Assembly: GCA_001723645.1 (NCBI GenBank)
Contig: MDLC01000031.1
Span: 1 to 40,277 of the forward strand
DNA length: 40,277 bases
Origin: Candidatus Endobugula sertula
GTDB taxonomy: Bacteria; Pseudomonadota; Gammaproteobacteria; Pseudomonadales; Cellvibrionaceae
Reading direction: 5' to 3'
The stretch's first letter is position 1. The number at the start of each line of letters is the position of its first letter. The notes below the pieces were generated by a model, which was given only the letters and a program-made list of their open reading frames with translations, did not search any database and was not told the origin of the DNA. The position numbers were made by a program, and so were the translations under genes. Positions 19,104-28,044 of the stretch are shown here, piece by piece.

Positions 19104-19613
19104 TCAAGCAGTGTGTGATGTTTGAATAACACGTAAATCACTTTGGTTTAAATCTTCATGGTCTACATCTTCTAGAGCCACATTATTCTGGCGTTGCGAA
19201 ATAGACTTAACATCTCCTCGATCTACCAGCTTTTCCAAGCTAATACCGCTTAAAAAATGGTGTATCTGGTCGCTTAAATCTGACCATAAATGATGGGTTA
19301 AACAGACTTCTCCATGCTGGCAATTACCCTTCCCCTGGCAACTAGTCGCATCAATTGATTCATTAACAGCATCAACAATCTGAGCAACAAAAATATCGTC
19401 CAAAGATCGACTCAGCTTATAACCACCACCAGGTCCACGAACACTAACAACCAATTCAGCCTGACGTAACTTTGAAAAGAGTTGTTCCAAATAAGATAGA
19501 GAAATTTCTTGCCTCTTAGAGATTTCAGCCAAACTGATAGGGTCACAATGACTATGTATGGCTAAATCCAACATAGCAGTAACCGCATAGCGCCCTTTAG
19601 TGGTTAAACGCAT
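19104..19613 (-). CDS. iscR: Rrf2-family Fe-S regulator IscR
   Basis: A 169-residue transcription factor. It has the winged helix of Rrf2 proteins ([43 protein letters not shown]) and the cluster ligands C-x5-C-x5-C-x2-H in [20 protein letters not shown]. With a [2Fe-2S] cluster bound it represses its own operon. I chose the ATG at 19613, preceded by AGGAAAGG; an upstream ATG at 19646 lies too close to the predicted transcription start. It is the first gene of the isc operon. Confidence 0.96.
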   Translation of the reverse strand: MRLTTKGRYAVTAMLDLAIHSHCDPISLAEISKRQEISLSYLEQLFSKLRQAELVVSVRGPGGGYKLSRSLDDIFVAQIVDAVNESIDATSCQGKGNCQHGEVCLTHHLWSDLSDQIHHFLSGISLEKLVDRGDVKSISQRQNNVALEDVDHEDLNQSDLRVIQTSHTA

Positions 19614-19648
19614 AACCAGTACCTTTCCTAACCTATTAAAATACACTA

Positions 19649-19681
19649 ATTATCCAATAACCAAGTAATTTAGTCAACTAT
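19649..19681 (-). promoter_or_regulatory. isc promoter with overlapping IscR type 1 site
   Basis: On the minus strand TTGACT (19677-19672) and GATAAT (19654-19649) are separated by exactly 17 bp, a near-consensus sigma-70 promoter. The 25 bp at 19681-19657 match the IscR type 1 consensus at about 22 positions (left arm ATAGTTGACT, right arm GGTTAT), so holo-IscR would cover the -35 element. Transcription should start about 30 bp before the iscR ATG. The match was scored by eye. Confidence 0.8.
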
Positions 19682-19733
19682 ATAACAGAGTATTTTAATC
19701 AGATATAGTGAAAAATGAATCAGCTACTGTCTT

Positions 19734-20543
19734 TTAGTTTTTTTCTTCCAGCTTTGCAAGCTTCTTATCCGTAAAATAAACATAATTTTGCATGGCAGTA
19801 AGCACCCCTCTCAATATATTTAGCTCCATTTCATCAAGACGCACACGGTGATACAGTCTACGCAGACGCGTCATGGTCTGGCGGGGGTTGTCAGGTTCCA
19901 AAAAGCCTATTTTCTCTAAAGTTTCCTGTAAATGCTCATAGTAGTGCTCTAGTGCCTCAGACTTTGCTGGAGGCATATCCCAATCATCAAAATGAATAGA
20001 CTTTCCCCGTTGATTATTAAGGCATGTCATACGTAGTTCGTAGGCGATCACTTGAACTGCAGCCGCCAGATTTAACGAGCTGTACTCTGGGTTAGCAGGA
20101 ATATGTAGATGATAATGACACTTATGCAGTTCTTCATTGGTCAATCCTCTATCTTCACGCCCAAAAATAATAGCTACAGGATGTGTAGACGCTTCATGAC
20201 AACTGTAATCAGCACATTCGCGAGGGGTGACTAAAGGCCAGGGAATTCGCCTCTCCCGAGCACTAGTACCAATAACCAAACCACAATCCGCAATTGCATC
20301 ATCCAAGCTATCAACAACACTAGCTGACCGCAAAACATCCTGTGCATTAGACGCCCGCCATTCAGCACGCTGTGCAGGATAATCCTTGGGGGAAACCAAG
20401 TATAGCTGGGATAACCCCATATTTTTCATTGCCCTCGCTACCCCACCAATATTACCTGGGTGTGTTGTTTCTACTAAAACGATGCGAATGGAGGCCAATG
20501 CCTGTTGCGACTCAGGAGATAAAACAGATTGGTCTGCTGTCAT
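19734..20543 (-). CDS. trmJ: tRNA (cytidine/uridine-32 2'-O)-methyltransferase TrmJ
   Basis: A 269-residue SPOUT methyltransferase that modifies position 32 in the tRNA anticodon loop. Motifs: IVLVETTHPGNIGGVARAMK at the N-terminus, AIIFGREDRGLTNEEL, and IPANPEYSSLNLAAAVQVIA (the knotted SAM site), then a C-terminal helical extension. It sits just upstream of isc as in many gammaproteobacteria, but cysE, often found between them, is absent. The 120-bp gap to iscR holds the isc promoter. Confidence 0.94.
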   Translation of the reverse strand: MTADQSVLSPESQQALASIRIVLVETTHPGNIGGVARAMKNMGLSQLYLVSPKDYPAQRAEWRASNAQDVLRSASVVDSLDDAIADCGLVIGTSARERRIPWPLVTPRECADYSCHEASTHPVAIIFGREDRGLTNEELHKCHYHLHIPANPEYSSLNLAAAVQVIAYELRMTCLNNQRGKSIHFDDWDMPPAKSEALEHYYEHLQETLEKIGFLEPDNPRQTMTRLRRLYHRVRLDEMELNILRGVLTAMQNYVYFTDKKLAKLEEKN

Positions 20544-20682
20544 AAAATCGATCCTAAAGAATATCAGGCGCGAATTTTAACAAAATTCCGCTCTATTCCC
20601 ACTCTAACATAGGATTTTAGCATCAAAAGGAACGAAGTTATTATATGAAAGAAGGGAAAAACGACATGTCAACAAACCTTAG

Positions 20683-20709
20683 GAAGTACTGCTCTTATCA
20701 CAGTACTTC
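20683..20709 (-). terminator. Hairpin after sppA
   Basis: GAAGTACTG, a 9-base loop and CAGTACTTC form a perfect 9-bp stem, 15 bp beyond the sppA stop. The following minus-strand bases are only moderately T-rich, so termination may be partial. Confidence 0.5.
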
Positions 20710-20723
20710 TACTTTATTGAGCA

Positions 20724-21707
20724 CTAACGAAACTGCATTGGACTATTCAAGGTTGCATTCACTGCATAACCTAGCCCCTTACCTATAGAAACCGCAAAAC
20801 GTTCAACCAATGTTTCAAAAGGCGTAGGCTTATAAGTATAGTCGTAAGTATCTTCAAGCTGAATAATCTCGCGCGCGACAAAACCCGCACTTCCCAATCC
20901 ATCAATTAAACCAATATCCAGCGCTTGTTCACCATTCCAGACCAAGCCAGAAAAAAGTTTTTCATCTTCAATGAGACGATTACCTCGTCCTTCTTTAACG
21001 GCACGAATAAACTGTTGATGGGTTGAATTTAATACACTCTCCCAAAACACAGTTTCATCTTCTCTTTGCGGGGAAAAAGGATCAAGGAAATTTTTATGTT
21101 TACCTGCCGCATAATTGCGGCGCTCAACACCCAGTTTTTCTATTAAATCAACAAAACCGAAGTTCGCTGAGATAACACCTATAGAGCCTACCAAACTCGA
21201 TTTATCCGCATAAATCTCATCCGCCGCCGCCGCTATATAATATCCACCTGATGCTCCAATATCACCGATCACTGCATACAGCTTTTTATCCGGATACTCA
21301 CTCCGCAAACGTTTGATCTCATCGTAAACATAGCCCGATTGAACCGGGCTACCACCAGGACTATTAATAGCCAGAATCACCGCCTTCGAAAACTGATTAG
21401 CAAACGCTTTTCGCAAACCATGAACAATATTATCAGCATTGGCAGGCTGATTGGTCGATATTTGACCATTCAGATACACAATGCCCGTATGATCTTTTGT
21501 GATCCCTTGAGTACTATGGGCTGTGCTTTGCTGAAAAATAGCAACAAAAAGGGCAGACATATAAAGAAAAGTCAAAGACTTAAAAAAAATCCCCCAGCGG
21601 CGAGATCGTCTTTGCTCTTTAAGCGATTCCTGAGCAATCATTGAGACCAGTTGCCAATCTCGGTGTTCACTACTGGGATCAACTCCATCCCGTTTAAATA
21701 AACCCAT
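20724..21707 (-). CDS. sppA: S49-family signal peptide peptidase, SppA 36K type
   Basis: A 327-residue inner-membrane serine protease that clears residual signal peptides. One membrane segment lies near residues 40-60 (FFKSLTFLYMSALFVAIF). The ClpP-like domain carries ILAINSPGGSPVQSG, the catalytic Ser153 in GASGGYY and, 52 residues on, Lys205 in AGKHKNFLDPF, the spacing of the Bacillus SppA Ser/Lys pair. Start ATG 21707 has AGGAG upstream. In Pseudomonas a HAD phosphatase gene lies between rluC and sppA; here only about 200 bp of apparently empty sequence remains. Confidence 0.9.
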   Translation of the reverse strand: MGLFKRDGVDPSSEHRDWQLVSMIAQESLKEQRRSRRWGIFFKSLTFLYMSALFVAIFQQSTAHSTQGITKDHTGIVYLNGQISTNQPANADNIVHGLRKAFANQFSKAVILAINSPGGSPVQSGYVYDEIKRLRSEYPDKKLYAVIGDIGASGGYYIAAAADEIYADKSSLVGSIGVISANFGFVDLIEKLGVERRNYAAGKHKNFLDPFSPQREDETVFWESVLNSTHQQFIRAVKEGRGNRLIEDEKLFSGLVWNGEQALDIGLIDGLGSAGFVAREIIQLEDTYDYTYKPTPFETLVERFAVSIGKGLGYAVNATLNSPMQFR

Positions 21708-21910
21708 GTATAACTCCTACTTCTATATTAAAGTGTATCTATTACGTGGATGTGCTGACACTCAGGAGGTGTTAACATACCCATGAAACACCCATTCTCT
21801 TTGACTATCGTTTCAAAAGCCAGCATTTATTGATGCCTACTACACAGATTGAACCATTTTTATCCATCGGATCACTCAAGTTTCCACCCCAATCGAAAAT
21901 AATCAAATAC

Positions 21911-22891
21911 TTACACCCCAGGCTCTACAAGCAAACGATCAAGCACTAGAGCCAACTCACCACTCAATGGAGCTGTAACCACTAGAGGCTGACCATCTGA
22001 CAAGGTAAACTCTAACCGGTAAGCATGTAGAAACAAACGTTTAAGACCTAGCTGACGGTAATGCTTATTAATATCCGTATCGCAATATTTATCATCCCCA
22101 ATGACGGAACAGCCCACTGACTGGCAATGCACACGTATCTGGTGAGTCCTCCCAGTGATAGGCTTGGCCTCTACTAACGTACAACCTTGATAGCGCTGAA
22201 TAATGCGGTACTCTGTCAGAGAGCACTTCGCACCTTTCGTGTCCACGCCTGCCACACGCACTATACGCTCACCACTGGCCAACTGATTTTTTACCAGTGA
22301 TGCATTAACGATTTTACGACGATTCGGCCAACGCCCTGCAACTAATGCCTGATAAACTTTCTGTATATGACCTCCTCTTAGCTGTTGATGGATATGACGC
22401 AAGCTACTTCGTTTCTTAGCAATCATGATGCACCCAGAAGTGTCTCTATCCAGACGATGCGCTAATTCCAAAAATCGACTATCCGGACGAATCTGACGAA
22501 AGCTCTCAATCAAACCTAAACTAATACCACTACCACCATGTACCGCCAGACCAGAAGGCTTATTTACCACTAGCAACTCATCATTTTCAAAAAGAACTGA
22601 GGTCTCCAATAACTGAGACAAATTGGCATTGGGCTGAAGTGCTGGAGTCCTTTCACTCACACGAATAGGAGGAATACGCACAGTATCACCATCACATAGT
22701 TTGTATTCTGGTTTAACACGTCCTTTATTAACCCTTACCTCACCTTTACGCAATATTCGATAAATACGTGATTTCGGCACACCTTTTAGGTAAGACACAA
22801 GAAAATTGTCTATACGCTGACCAACATTTGCGTCATCAACCTCAACAAATTGAACAGATATTGGAGAACAACTGGAATTCATAAACCGCAT
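21911..22891 (-). CDS. rluC: 23S rRNA pseudouridine synthase RluC
   Basis: A 326-residue RluA-family enzyme. It has an N-terminal S4 RNA-binding domain (QRIDNFLVSYLKGVPKSRIY; RKGEVRVNKGRV) and a catalytic domain with the active-site Asp in AHRLDRDTSGC and the TGRTHQIRVHC motif. RluC makes pseudouridines 955, 2504 and 2580 of 23S rRNA in E. coli numbering. It is divergent from rne, the standard arrangement. ATGs at 22891 and 22882 are equally plausible. Confidence 0.93.
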   Translation of the reverse strand: MRFMNSSCSPISVQFVEVDDANVGQRIDNFLVSYLKGVPKSRIYRILRKGEVRVNKGRVKPEYKLCDGDTVRIPPIRVSERTPALQPNANLSQLLETSVLFENDELLVVNKPSGLAVHGGSGISLGLIESFRQIRPDSRFLELAHRLDRDTSGCIMIAKKRSSLRHIHQQLRGGHIQKVYQALVAGRWPNRRKIVNASLVKNQLASGERIVRVAGVDTKGAKCSLTEYRIIQRYQGCTLVEAKPITGRTHQIRVHCQSVGCSVIGDDKYCDTDINKHYRQLGLKRLFLHAYRLEFTLSDGQPLVVTAPLSGELALVLDRLLVEPGV

Positions 22892-23087
22892 GATACCAGT
22901 TTGTTATCCAGAATGCGCTAGCATGAACCCCAACTCATCACTCAGCATACTTGCCATTACAGTAAATAAAATTGAGATTATTACTATTTACTGCTAGACT
23001 TGCTAGCGTAGTTGTTGTATGGCTTCCAGATAACATAGCTTGATACTATATTTTAATGCACTAGGTGTTATTTCAAGGAAATACTAT

Positions 23088-23135
23088 ATGGCTACACCAC
23101 TTACCGCATCAGGCGAGAAGTTGATGTCCGTTTAA
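23088..23135 (+). CDS. Possible 15-codon leader ORF
   Basis: The sequence AAGGAA, 7 bases before ATG at 23088, is a good ribosome-binding site. The frame encodes MATPLTASGEKLMSV and stops at TAA. An 8-bp inverted repeat begins inside it and closes 14 bases after its stop. It may be a regulatory leader peptide, the stump of a longer gene, or chance. No family is recognised. Confidence 0.3.
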   Translation: MATPLTASGEKLMSV

Positions 23136-23527
23136 GTAAAAGATTTTACGGTAAGTACAGAATTTAACAAATTGGGGGGCCGTAAGGTCTCACATACGTT
23201 TACTTTAATGCGAATATAACGTGCAGACTGCACACTAGCGACTAATTGTCGACTTTTGAAGATGACTCAAAGTAACGGCAAGTAAAGAAATATAATTAAC
23301 AGATTTAACAACCGTTTAAACCCTGAGTATGAACTAAAAAACACAGATTTGGTTTGAAATGTACTGCACCATTTAGTATTGATTAGTCTAAAACAAAGTA
23401 CTTAAGTCTTGCAGCACCCGAAAAGTAAAATACACTGATTAAACATAATCCCTATCGTTATGTTATTGGTCACCATGGTGAAAGCCTGCTGTGATCCGGA
23501 AATGAAGAAAATCGTAGGAAGTTAGCG

Positions 23528-23550
23528 AAAGCTCAGTAATACCGAGCTTT
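23528..23550 (+). promoter_or_regulatory. Stem-loop in the putative rne leader
   Basis: AAAGCTC, a 9-base loop and GAGCTTT form a 7-bp stem about 165 bases before the rne ATG. It could belong to an autoregulatory leader as in enteric rne, though no sequence match to that hairpin is claimed. The short T stretch after it is too weak for a confident terminator. Confidence 0.35.
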
Positions 23551-23715
23551 TACAAAACTAAAAGCCATATTAATTCTATTATTGGCCTATGACTTCTGCT
23601 GAATTTCCTGAAATCAAATAAAATGTGTCATTTTATCTATCTGTCGCAGTTCTACCCTCCCTGTTAATTTTCCCTTTACTTTAATAGTCTCTAGTTTTAC
23701 TACTAGGATAATATT

Positions 23716-26232
23716 ATGAAAAGAATGCTGATTAATGCCACCCAACCAGAAGAGCTTCGCGTTGCCTTGGTTGATGGTCAATGGCTCTATGACCTTGACA
23801 TTGAGAACTGGAGTCGCAAACAGAAAAAAGCCAATATTTACAAGGGTAAAATCACCCGCATCGAACCCAGCCTTGAGGCTGCATTTGTTGACTATGGTGC
23901 AGAACGCCATGGCTTCCTACCACTAAAAGAGATTTCCCGAGAATACTTCACTAAACAGCCAAAGGATATTGAAGGCAGAATTAAAATCAAGGATGTGATC
24001 AAAGAAGGAACCGAAATTATTGTCCAAGTGGATAAAGAAGAAAGAGGAAATAAAGGCGCTGCTCTCACAACATTTATCAGCCTTGCCGGACGTTATATGG
24101 TTCTAATGCCAAACAACCCTCGTGGTGGTGGTATTTCTCGCCGTATCGAAGGTGATGAACGCAACGAATTACGACAAACATTATCCCAGATTAACGTCCC
24201 TAAAGGTATGAGCGTCATTGTTCGAACCGCAGGTATAGGTCGCAACGCAGAAGAACTGCAATGGGATATGAACTATTTACTACAACTTTGGGCTTCTATT
24301 AAAGAAGAGTCTGACAAAGCAAAATCACCCCACTTTCTGTTTCAGGAAAGCAATGTCATTATCCGCGCTATCCGTGACTACTTACGCCCCGACATCGGTG
24401 AAGTCATCGTTGATAATCAGGACACATTTAACCTAGCTACAGCATTTGTCCAGCAGGTGATGCCGAATTACCATAGCAAGATCAAGTTTTATAATGATGA
24501 GACCCCATTATTTAACCGTTATCAAATCGAAGGCCAGATAGAAACTGCCTTTGAACGTGAAGTAAAGCTACCTTCAGGTGGCTCTATTGTTATCGATGTA
24601 ACTGAAGCCCTGGTTGCCATCGATATCAACTCTGCTCGCGCAACCAAAGGCGGAGATATCGAAGAAACTGCCTTACAAACCAATCTGGAAGCTGCTGATG
24701 AAATCGCTCGCCAATTCCGTTTACGGGATATTGGTGGCATTGTTGTTATCGACTTTATCGACATGCAGCCTGTACGTAACCAACGCGCAGTTGAGGAACG
24801 TATGCAAAAAGCTCTGGATATGGATCGAGCTCGAATACAAGTAAGTCGTATATCAAACTTGGGCCTACTAGAAATGTCTCGTCAGCGTTTGCGCCCATCA
24901 TTAGGCGAAACCACATCAAAAGTCTGCCCCCGCTGTAGCGGCCAAGGTAGCATTCGCTCGACTAAATCCCTTGCTCTATCCATTCTACGTTTAGTGGAAG
25001 AACAGGCACAAAAAGATCGAAGTTCAGAGATTCGCGCTATTACCCCTATCAAAGTAGCAACCTATCTGCTCAACGAAAAGCGTAAAGCCATTGCCGCAAT
25101 TGAAGCCAGTAATAAAACGCGTATTGTGGTCGTACCCAACGCAGATATGGTCACGCCACACTATGAAGTACAACGCCTACGTGACGACGCTAGCGATGGC
25201 TTTGAAACGAGCTACAAAATTACTGGTTCACAGGAAGATACTTCACTGGAAAACCATCAGCCAACCGTTCCATTACCGAAGCCTGCTGTACAACAACTAA
25301 CACCCGCTCAACCAGCACCTGTTACAAGAGAGCTTAAAAAGCCAAGTCTACTATCATGTTTTTTAAAAGTCTTTATGGACTTATTTGAATCAACACCTAA
25401 AGAAGAAGATAAGAAAAACAACCAAAAAAATCACAACAAGCGTAATAATAACCAAAATCGACGTAATAGAAACAACCGTCGAGGTCAAACGAAAAATAAT
25501 GGTCGCAATGCCGAGGTTAATAGCACTACGTCTGAAGCCAACAATAATACCGATGAGAACTCACGTAACAATCGACGCCGCAACAATCGTAAACCTAAGA
25601 ATTATAATGCAGTAAATAACGAGCAACACACTAACGAAAACCAGTCTCCAGAATTTAATGATAAAAGCCCATCTCGTCCGGAAAAACGCCCCGCTAACCG
25701 CCGTCCAAACAATCGCCAGCACCAACGTGGCCGCCGCAGAGAGAACAATGAGCAGAAAGACACAAATAAACAAGTTAACACCGCCATGAACGAACAAGGG
25801 AATACTACCGAGATCAAGCACAAAGCCACTATGGTAGAATCCTCCACTCCTAAAGCAACCCAACAACCTATGTCCACAGTTTCTGGAAAACCTCCTGTAA
25901 CCTCAGCAACTGAAAACAAAGAGAAAGAGCAGGCTTCACTTACGTGCAAGGAGTCATTTCAAGAAAGCTCTGGGGAAAAACAGAAAAATGCTATAAAAGA
26001 ACCCTTGGTTTACAAACGCGCTCAAAATGATCCAAGGTCTCAAGCAAAACCCATTGAAGATCTAACCATAAAAAGTTCTTCTCTTGATACTTTTACAGGC
26101 AAACCACTCAACACAGCTTTACCTGCTAACATCCCCCATGCTCCTCGTCAATTACCCAGACCAACCAATGATCCTAGGGTAGTTAACAATGTGAAGCACC
26201 GAACGGGAGAGCAAGAAAAGGCAACTGGGTAA
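23716..26232 (+). CDS. rne: Ribonuclease E
   Basis: An 838-residue endoribonuclease that starts mRNA decay and rRNA/tRNA processing. The catalytic half keeps E. coli numbering: S1 domain (about 36-120), metal-binding Asp303 ([14 protein letters not shown]) and Asp346 (VVIDFIDM), and Zn-link cysteines 404 and 407 (VCPRCSGQG). A short amphipathic segment at about 541-556 ([17 protein letters not shown]) resembles the membrane-targeting helix. The remaining 280 residues are disordered and extremely rich in Asn, Arg, Lys and Gln (560-690), an RNA-binding and degradosome-scaffold type region. Two NDPR tetrapeptides lie near the end; similar ones occur in pseudomonad RNase E tails. RBS AGGATA precedes the ATG. 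It is divergent from rluC. Confidence 0.96.
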   Translation: MKRMLINATQPEELRVALVDGQWLYDLDIENWSRKQKKANIYKGKITRIEPSLEAAFVDYGAERHGFLPLKEISREYFTKQPKDIEGRIKIKDVIKEGTEIIVQVDKEERGNKGAALTTFISLAGRYMVLMPNNPRGGGISRRIEGDERNELRQTLSQINVPKGMSVIVRTAGIGRNAEELQWDMNYLLQLWASIKEESDKAKSPHFLFQESNVIIRAIRDYLRPDIGEVIVDNQDTFNLATAFVQQVMPNYHSKIKFYNDETPLFNRYQIEGQIETAFEREVKLPSGGSIVIDVTEALVAIDINSARATKGGDIEETALQTNLEAADEIARQFRLRDIGGIVVIDFIDMQPVRNQRAVEERMQKALDMDRARIQVSRISNLGLLEMSRQRLRPSLGETTSKVCPRCSGQGSIRSTKSLALSILRLVEEQAQKDRSSEIRAITPIKVATYLLNEKRKAIAAIEASNKTRIVVVPNADMVTPHYEVQRLRDDASDGFETSYKITGSQEDTSLENHQPTVPLPKPAVQQLTPAQPAPVTRELKKPSLLSCFLKVFMDLFESTPKEEDKKNNQKNHNKRNNNQNRRNRNNRRGQTKNNGRNAEVNSTTSEANNNTDENSRNNRRRNNRKPKNYNAVNNEQHTNENQSPEFNDKSPSRPEKRPANRRPNNRQHQRGRRRENNEQKDTNKQVNTAMNEQGNTTEIKHKATMVESSTPKATQQPMSTVSGKPPVTSATENKEKEQASLTCKESFQESSGEKQKNAIKEPLVYKRAQNDPRSQAKPIEDLTIKSSSLDTFTGKPLNTALPANIPHAPRQLPRPTNDPRVVNNVKHRTGEQEKATG

Positions 26233-26320
26233 GCACTTAACATCAGGAGGCTTCATTGCCCAACGTGCAATAGCTAATAGCTTGTGGGATTCACAGACAT
26301 GGTTTCAATATAATACGTCT

Positions 26321-26497
26321 ATGAATAAACAAATCAAACAACAACTGCAATGAGTTGCACTCTACCAAGAAACCAACAGTGCCGACCTCGTTTGTCGGCA
26401 TTGTGGTATTTCCAGACCGAACCGACACTCTGCAAATATATAAGCGTTATCAGCAGCTCGGTATTGATGGTTTACAAGAACATAGTCGGCGGCCACA
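26321..26497 (+). mobile_element. Transposase N-terminal stump (IS481/helix-turn-helix type)
   Basis: From the ATG at 26321 the plus strand reads MNKQIKQQLQ, a TGA where Trp is expected, then VALYQETNSADLVCRHCGIS. After a small frame change it reads YKRYQQLGIDGLQEHSRRPH. This is the helix-turn-helix start of IS481/IS3-like transposases (CRHCGISRPTLRKW-x-RY-x-x-x-G-x-x-GL-x-x-x-SRRP). The catalytic domain is gone. It is a dead insertion downstream of rne. Confidence 0.7.
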
Positions 26498-26627
26498 TAG
26501 CACATTAAAAGTTAGAAAATCTTTTGCTTTTGTCATTATCATTCCCCTGATTATCTTTAGGGTAAGGGGAAATCGAATGACAGGGAATGTCTAACACTCC
26601 TCACCATAATTTCCGAATACCAGGCAT

Positions 26628-26649
26628 AAAAAAACCTCTCCTCAGGTTT
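26628..26649 (-). terminator. Rho-independent terminator of the secB operon
   Basis: On the minus strand AAACCT, a 6-base loop and AGGTTT run into TTTTTTT, 14 bp after the secB stop. The U-run is clear and the stem short. Confidence 0.7.
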
Positions 26650-26663
26650 GTTTATACGCGGCT

Positions 26664-27137
26664 TTAGTGTGCTGGTTTTTGTTGTGCTTTTTGCTCTGCC
26701 AACGCCTGGGCATAGACCGCATTAAAATTAATAGGCGGCATCATTAATGGAGGGAAAGTGGCTTTTACTAAGACACTATCAATCGCTTCACAAGCATAAG
26801 GAAACAACATTTGTGGACAAACAGTATTTAGTACAGCCGTCAGATGCTCCCCTTCAAGTCCTTTAATCATAAACAAGCCCGCTTGATGAGCCTCTACTAA
26901 AAACACGGTTTTTTCATCTCCAACTTTAGCGGTTACCGTCAGCTTTAGGATAGTCTCATAAAAGTCATCTCTAATCTTATTAATTTCCGTGCTCAAGTCC
27001 TGATTGATTTGTGGTTGATCTTTCAGGAGAAAAGCCTCTGTACCCATTGGCGCTTCCAATGACAGGTCTTTCAAGTAGGTACGCTGAACTGCAAACTCCT
27101 GCCCGGAATGTTCTGCTGCTTGGTTTTCTTCACTCAT
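26664..27137 (-). CDS. secB: Protein-export chaperone SecB
   Basis: A 157-residue export chaperone that holds preproteins unfolded and hands them to SecA. Conserved segments are FAVQRTYLKDLSLEAPMG, VFLVEAHQAGLFMIKGL, and the C-terminal CPQMLFPYACEAIDSVLVKA plus FPPLMMPPINF. I start it at the ATG at 27137 (MSEENQ), with AGGT upstream, rather than the ATG at 27158 that overlaps grxC. It is the last gene of a rhodanese-grxC-secB operon, the Pseudomonas-like order. Confidence 0.95.
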   Translation of the reverse strand: MSEENQAAEHSGQEFAVQRTYLKDLSLEAPMGTEAFLLKDQPQINQDLSTEINKIRDDFYETILKLTVTAKVGDEKTVFLVEAHQAGLFMIKGLEGEHLTAVLNTVCPQMLFPYACEAIDSVLVKATFPPLMMPPINFNAVYAQALAEQKAQQKPAH

Positions 27138-27150
27138 AATAGTTACCTGT

Positions 27151-27414
27151 TTATTCATTCACTAATAAATTATCTAATTGCCCCATTCGCTCCAGAGAAA
27201 ACAACTCATCACACCCTCCCACATGGTAGTCATTAATCCAAATCTGTGGCACAGTGCGACGTCCACTTTTCTTTATCATTTCCCGGCGAACTGCAGGCTG
27301 GTTATCAATCGGAATCTCCTGATAATCAACTGACTTATTGTCTAACATACTTTTAGCACGGATACAAAAAGGACAAAAACGCGTTGTATAAATAGTAACC
27401 TTAGCATTACACAT
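27151..27414 (-). CDS. grxC: Glutaredoxin 3
   Basis: An 87-residue dithiol glutaredoxin with redox pair Cys14-Pro-Phe-Cys17, the cis-proline TVPQIW loop and the GGCDEL glutathione-binding motif. It reduces disulfides and mixed glutathione disulfides. It lies 5 bp after the rhodanese gene and 13 bp before the secB start. Confidence 0.95.
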   Translation of the reverse strand: MCNAKVTIYTTRFCPFCIRAKSMLDNKSVDYQEIPIDNQPAVRREMIKKSGRRTVPQIWINDYHVGGCDELFSLERMGQLDNLLVNE

Positions 27415-27419
27415 AATTC

Positions 27420-27830
27420 TTACTTCACGAGTGGTAAATTATCCTGCTGCCATTCTGATACACCACCACCCAAACGTACTGCATCAAAATCATTAGCGGT
27501 CAGAGTCTTTACTACAGCTCCAGCATGTTGCCCCATTTTATCAATAACGATGATTTGCTTCTGACGGTGCTTGTCCAACACTTTCAAGCTATTTGCCACT
27601 TTACTGTGCGGGATATTAATAGCATCAACAAGGTGTCCTGTATAAAATTCTTTGGCATCACGGACATCGAGTAGAACCGCTTGACCAGCATTAATAGCCC
27701 GAACCACTTGCTGACAGGAGAGTTTCTGGCCACTGCTTTTAGACTCATGACGAAACAACAAGAAAACAAACGCTACCAGTACAATAACCAATAAAACGTG
27801 TTGTTGCACAAAAACCAATAAATTTTCCAC
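27420..27830 (-). CDS. Membrane-anchored rhodanese-like protein without the catalytic cysteine
   Basis: A 136-residue protein with one N-terminal membrane helix (VLLVIVLVAFVFLLF) followed by a cytoplasmic rhodanese fold (VLLDVRDAKEFYTGHLVDAINIPHS; RLGGGVSEWQQDNLPLV). At the active-site loop, where rhodaneses have Cys-x-x-G, this protein reads VIDKMGQHAG, with Asp in place of Cys, so sulfur transfer is unlikely. The same genomic slot beside grxC and secB is filled by a rhodanese in Pseudomonas. The start is a GTG at 27830 with GGGGAA upstream. Its role is unknown. Confidence 0.88.
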   Translation of the reverse strand: MENLLVFVQQHVLLVIVLVAFVFLLFRHESKSSGQKLSCQQVVRAINAGQAVLLDVRDAKEFYTGHLVDAINIPHSKVANSLKVLDKHRQKQIIVIDKMGQHAGAVVKTLTANDFDAVRLGGGVSEWQQDNLPLVK

Positions 27831-27839
27831 AAAATTCCC

Positions 27840-27915
27840 CTAGAGAGTAACAATCAGTTTCCCCACCTTCTGCCCTTCCAGCAGTCCGCCAGGATCAAAA
27901 TGGTGGGCAATTATA
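27840..27915 (-). pseudogene. Possible C-terminal stump of an MDR-type oxidoreductase
   Basis: Read on the minus strand to the TAG at 27842-27840, this stretch gives AHHFDPGGLLEGQKVGKLIV, resembling the last residues of zinc-type alcohol dehydrogenase/quinone oxidoreductases (AHxxx...GxxxGKxVxxL). No gene body lies upstream, since the envC leader begins there. It may be a relic of a deleted gene or a coincidence. Confidence 0.35.
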
Positions 27916-28044
27916 CACGAGCTAGCACAATTTTGAGGGCAAAATGCGTTATTCTCTCAATGAAGATAGCCTTAATAAATGCAAAACGGTAGACTCAGCT
28001 CTTAATTCCACAATATCACTAACTACTCAATTGGAACAGATTCG

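Larger units (their letters stand above)
22892..23715. other. Long rluC-rne divergent region
   Basis: These 824 bases hold no recognisable protein gene. Expected contents are the two divergent promoters and an rne leader; E. coli rne has a 5' UTR of about 361 nt used for autoregulation. I can point to a 15-codon ORF, an 8-bp inverted repeat (ACTTACCG at 23099 and CGGTAAGT at 23149) and a stem-loop at 23528-23550. Otherwise nothing is assignable. Confidence 0.5.
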
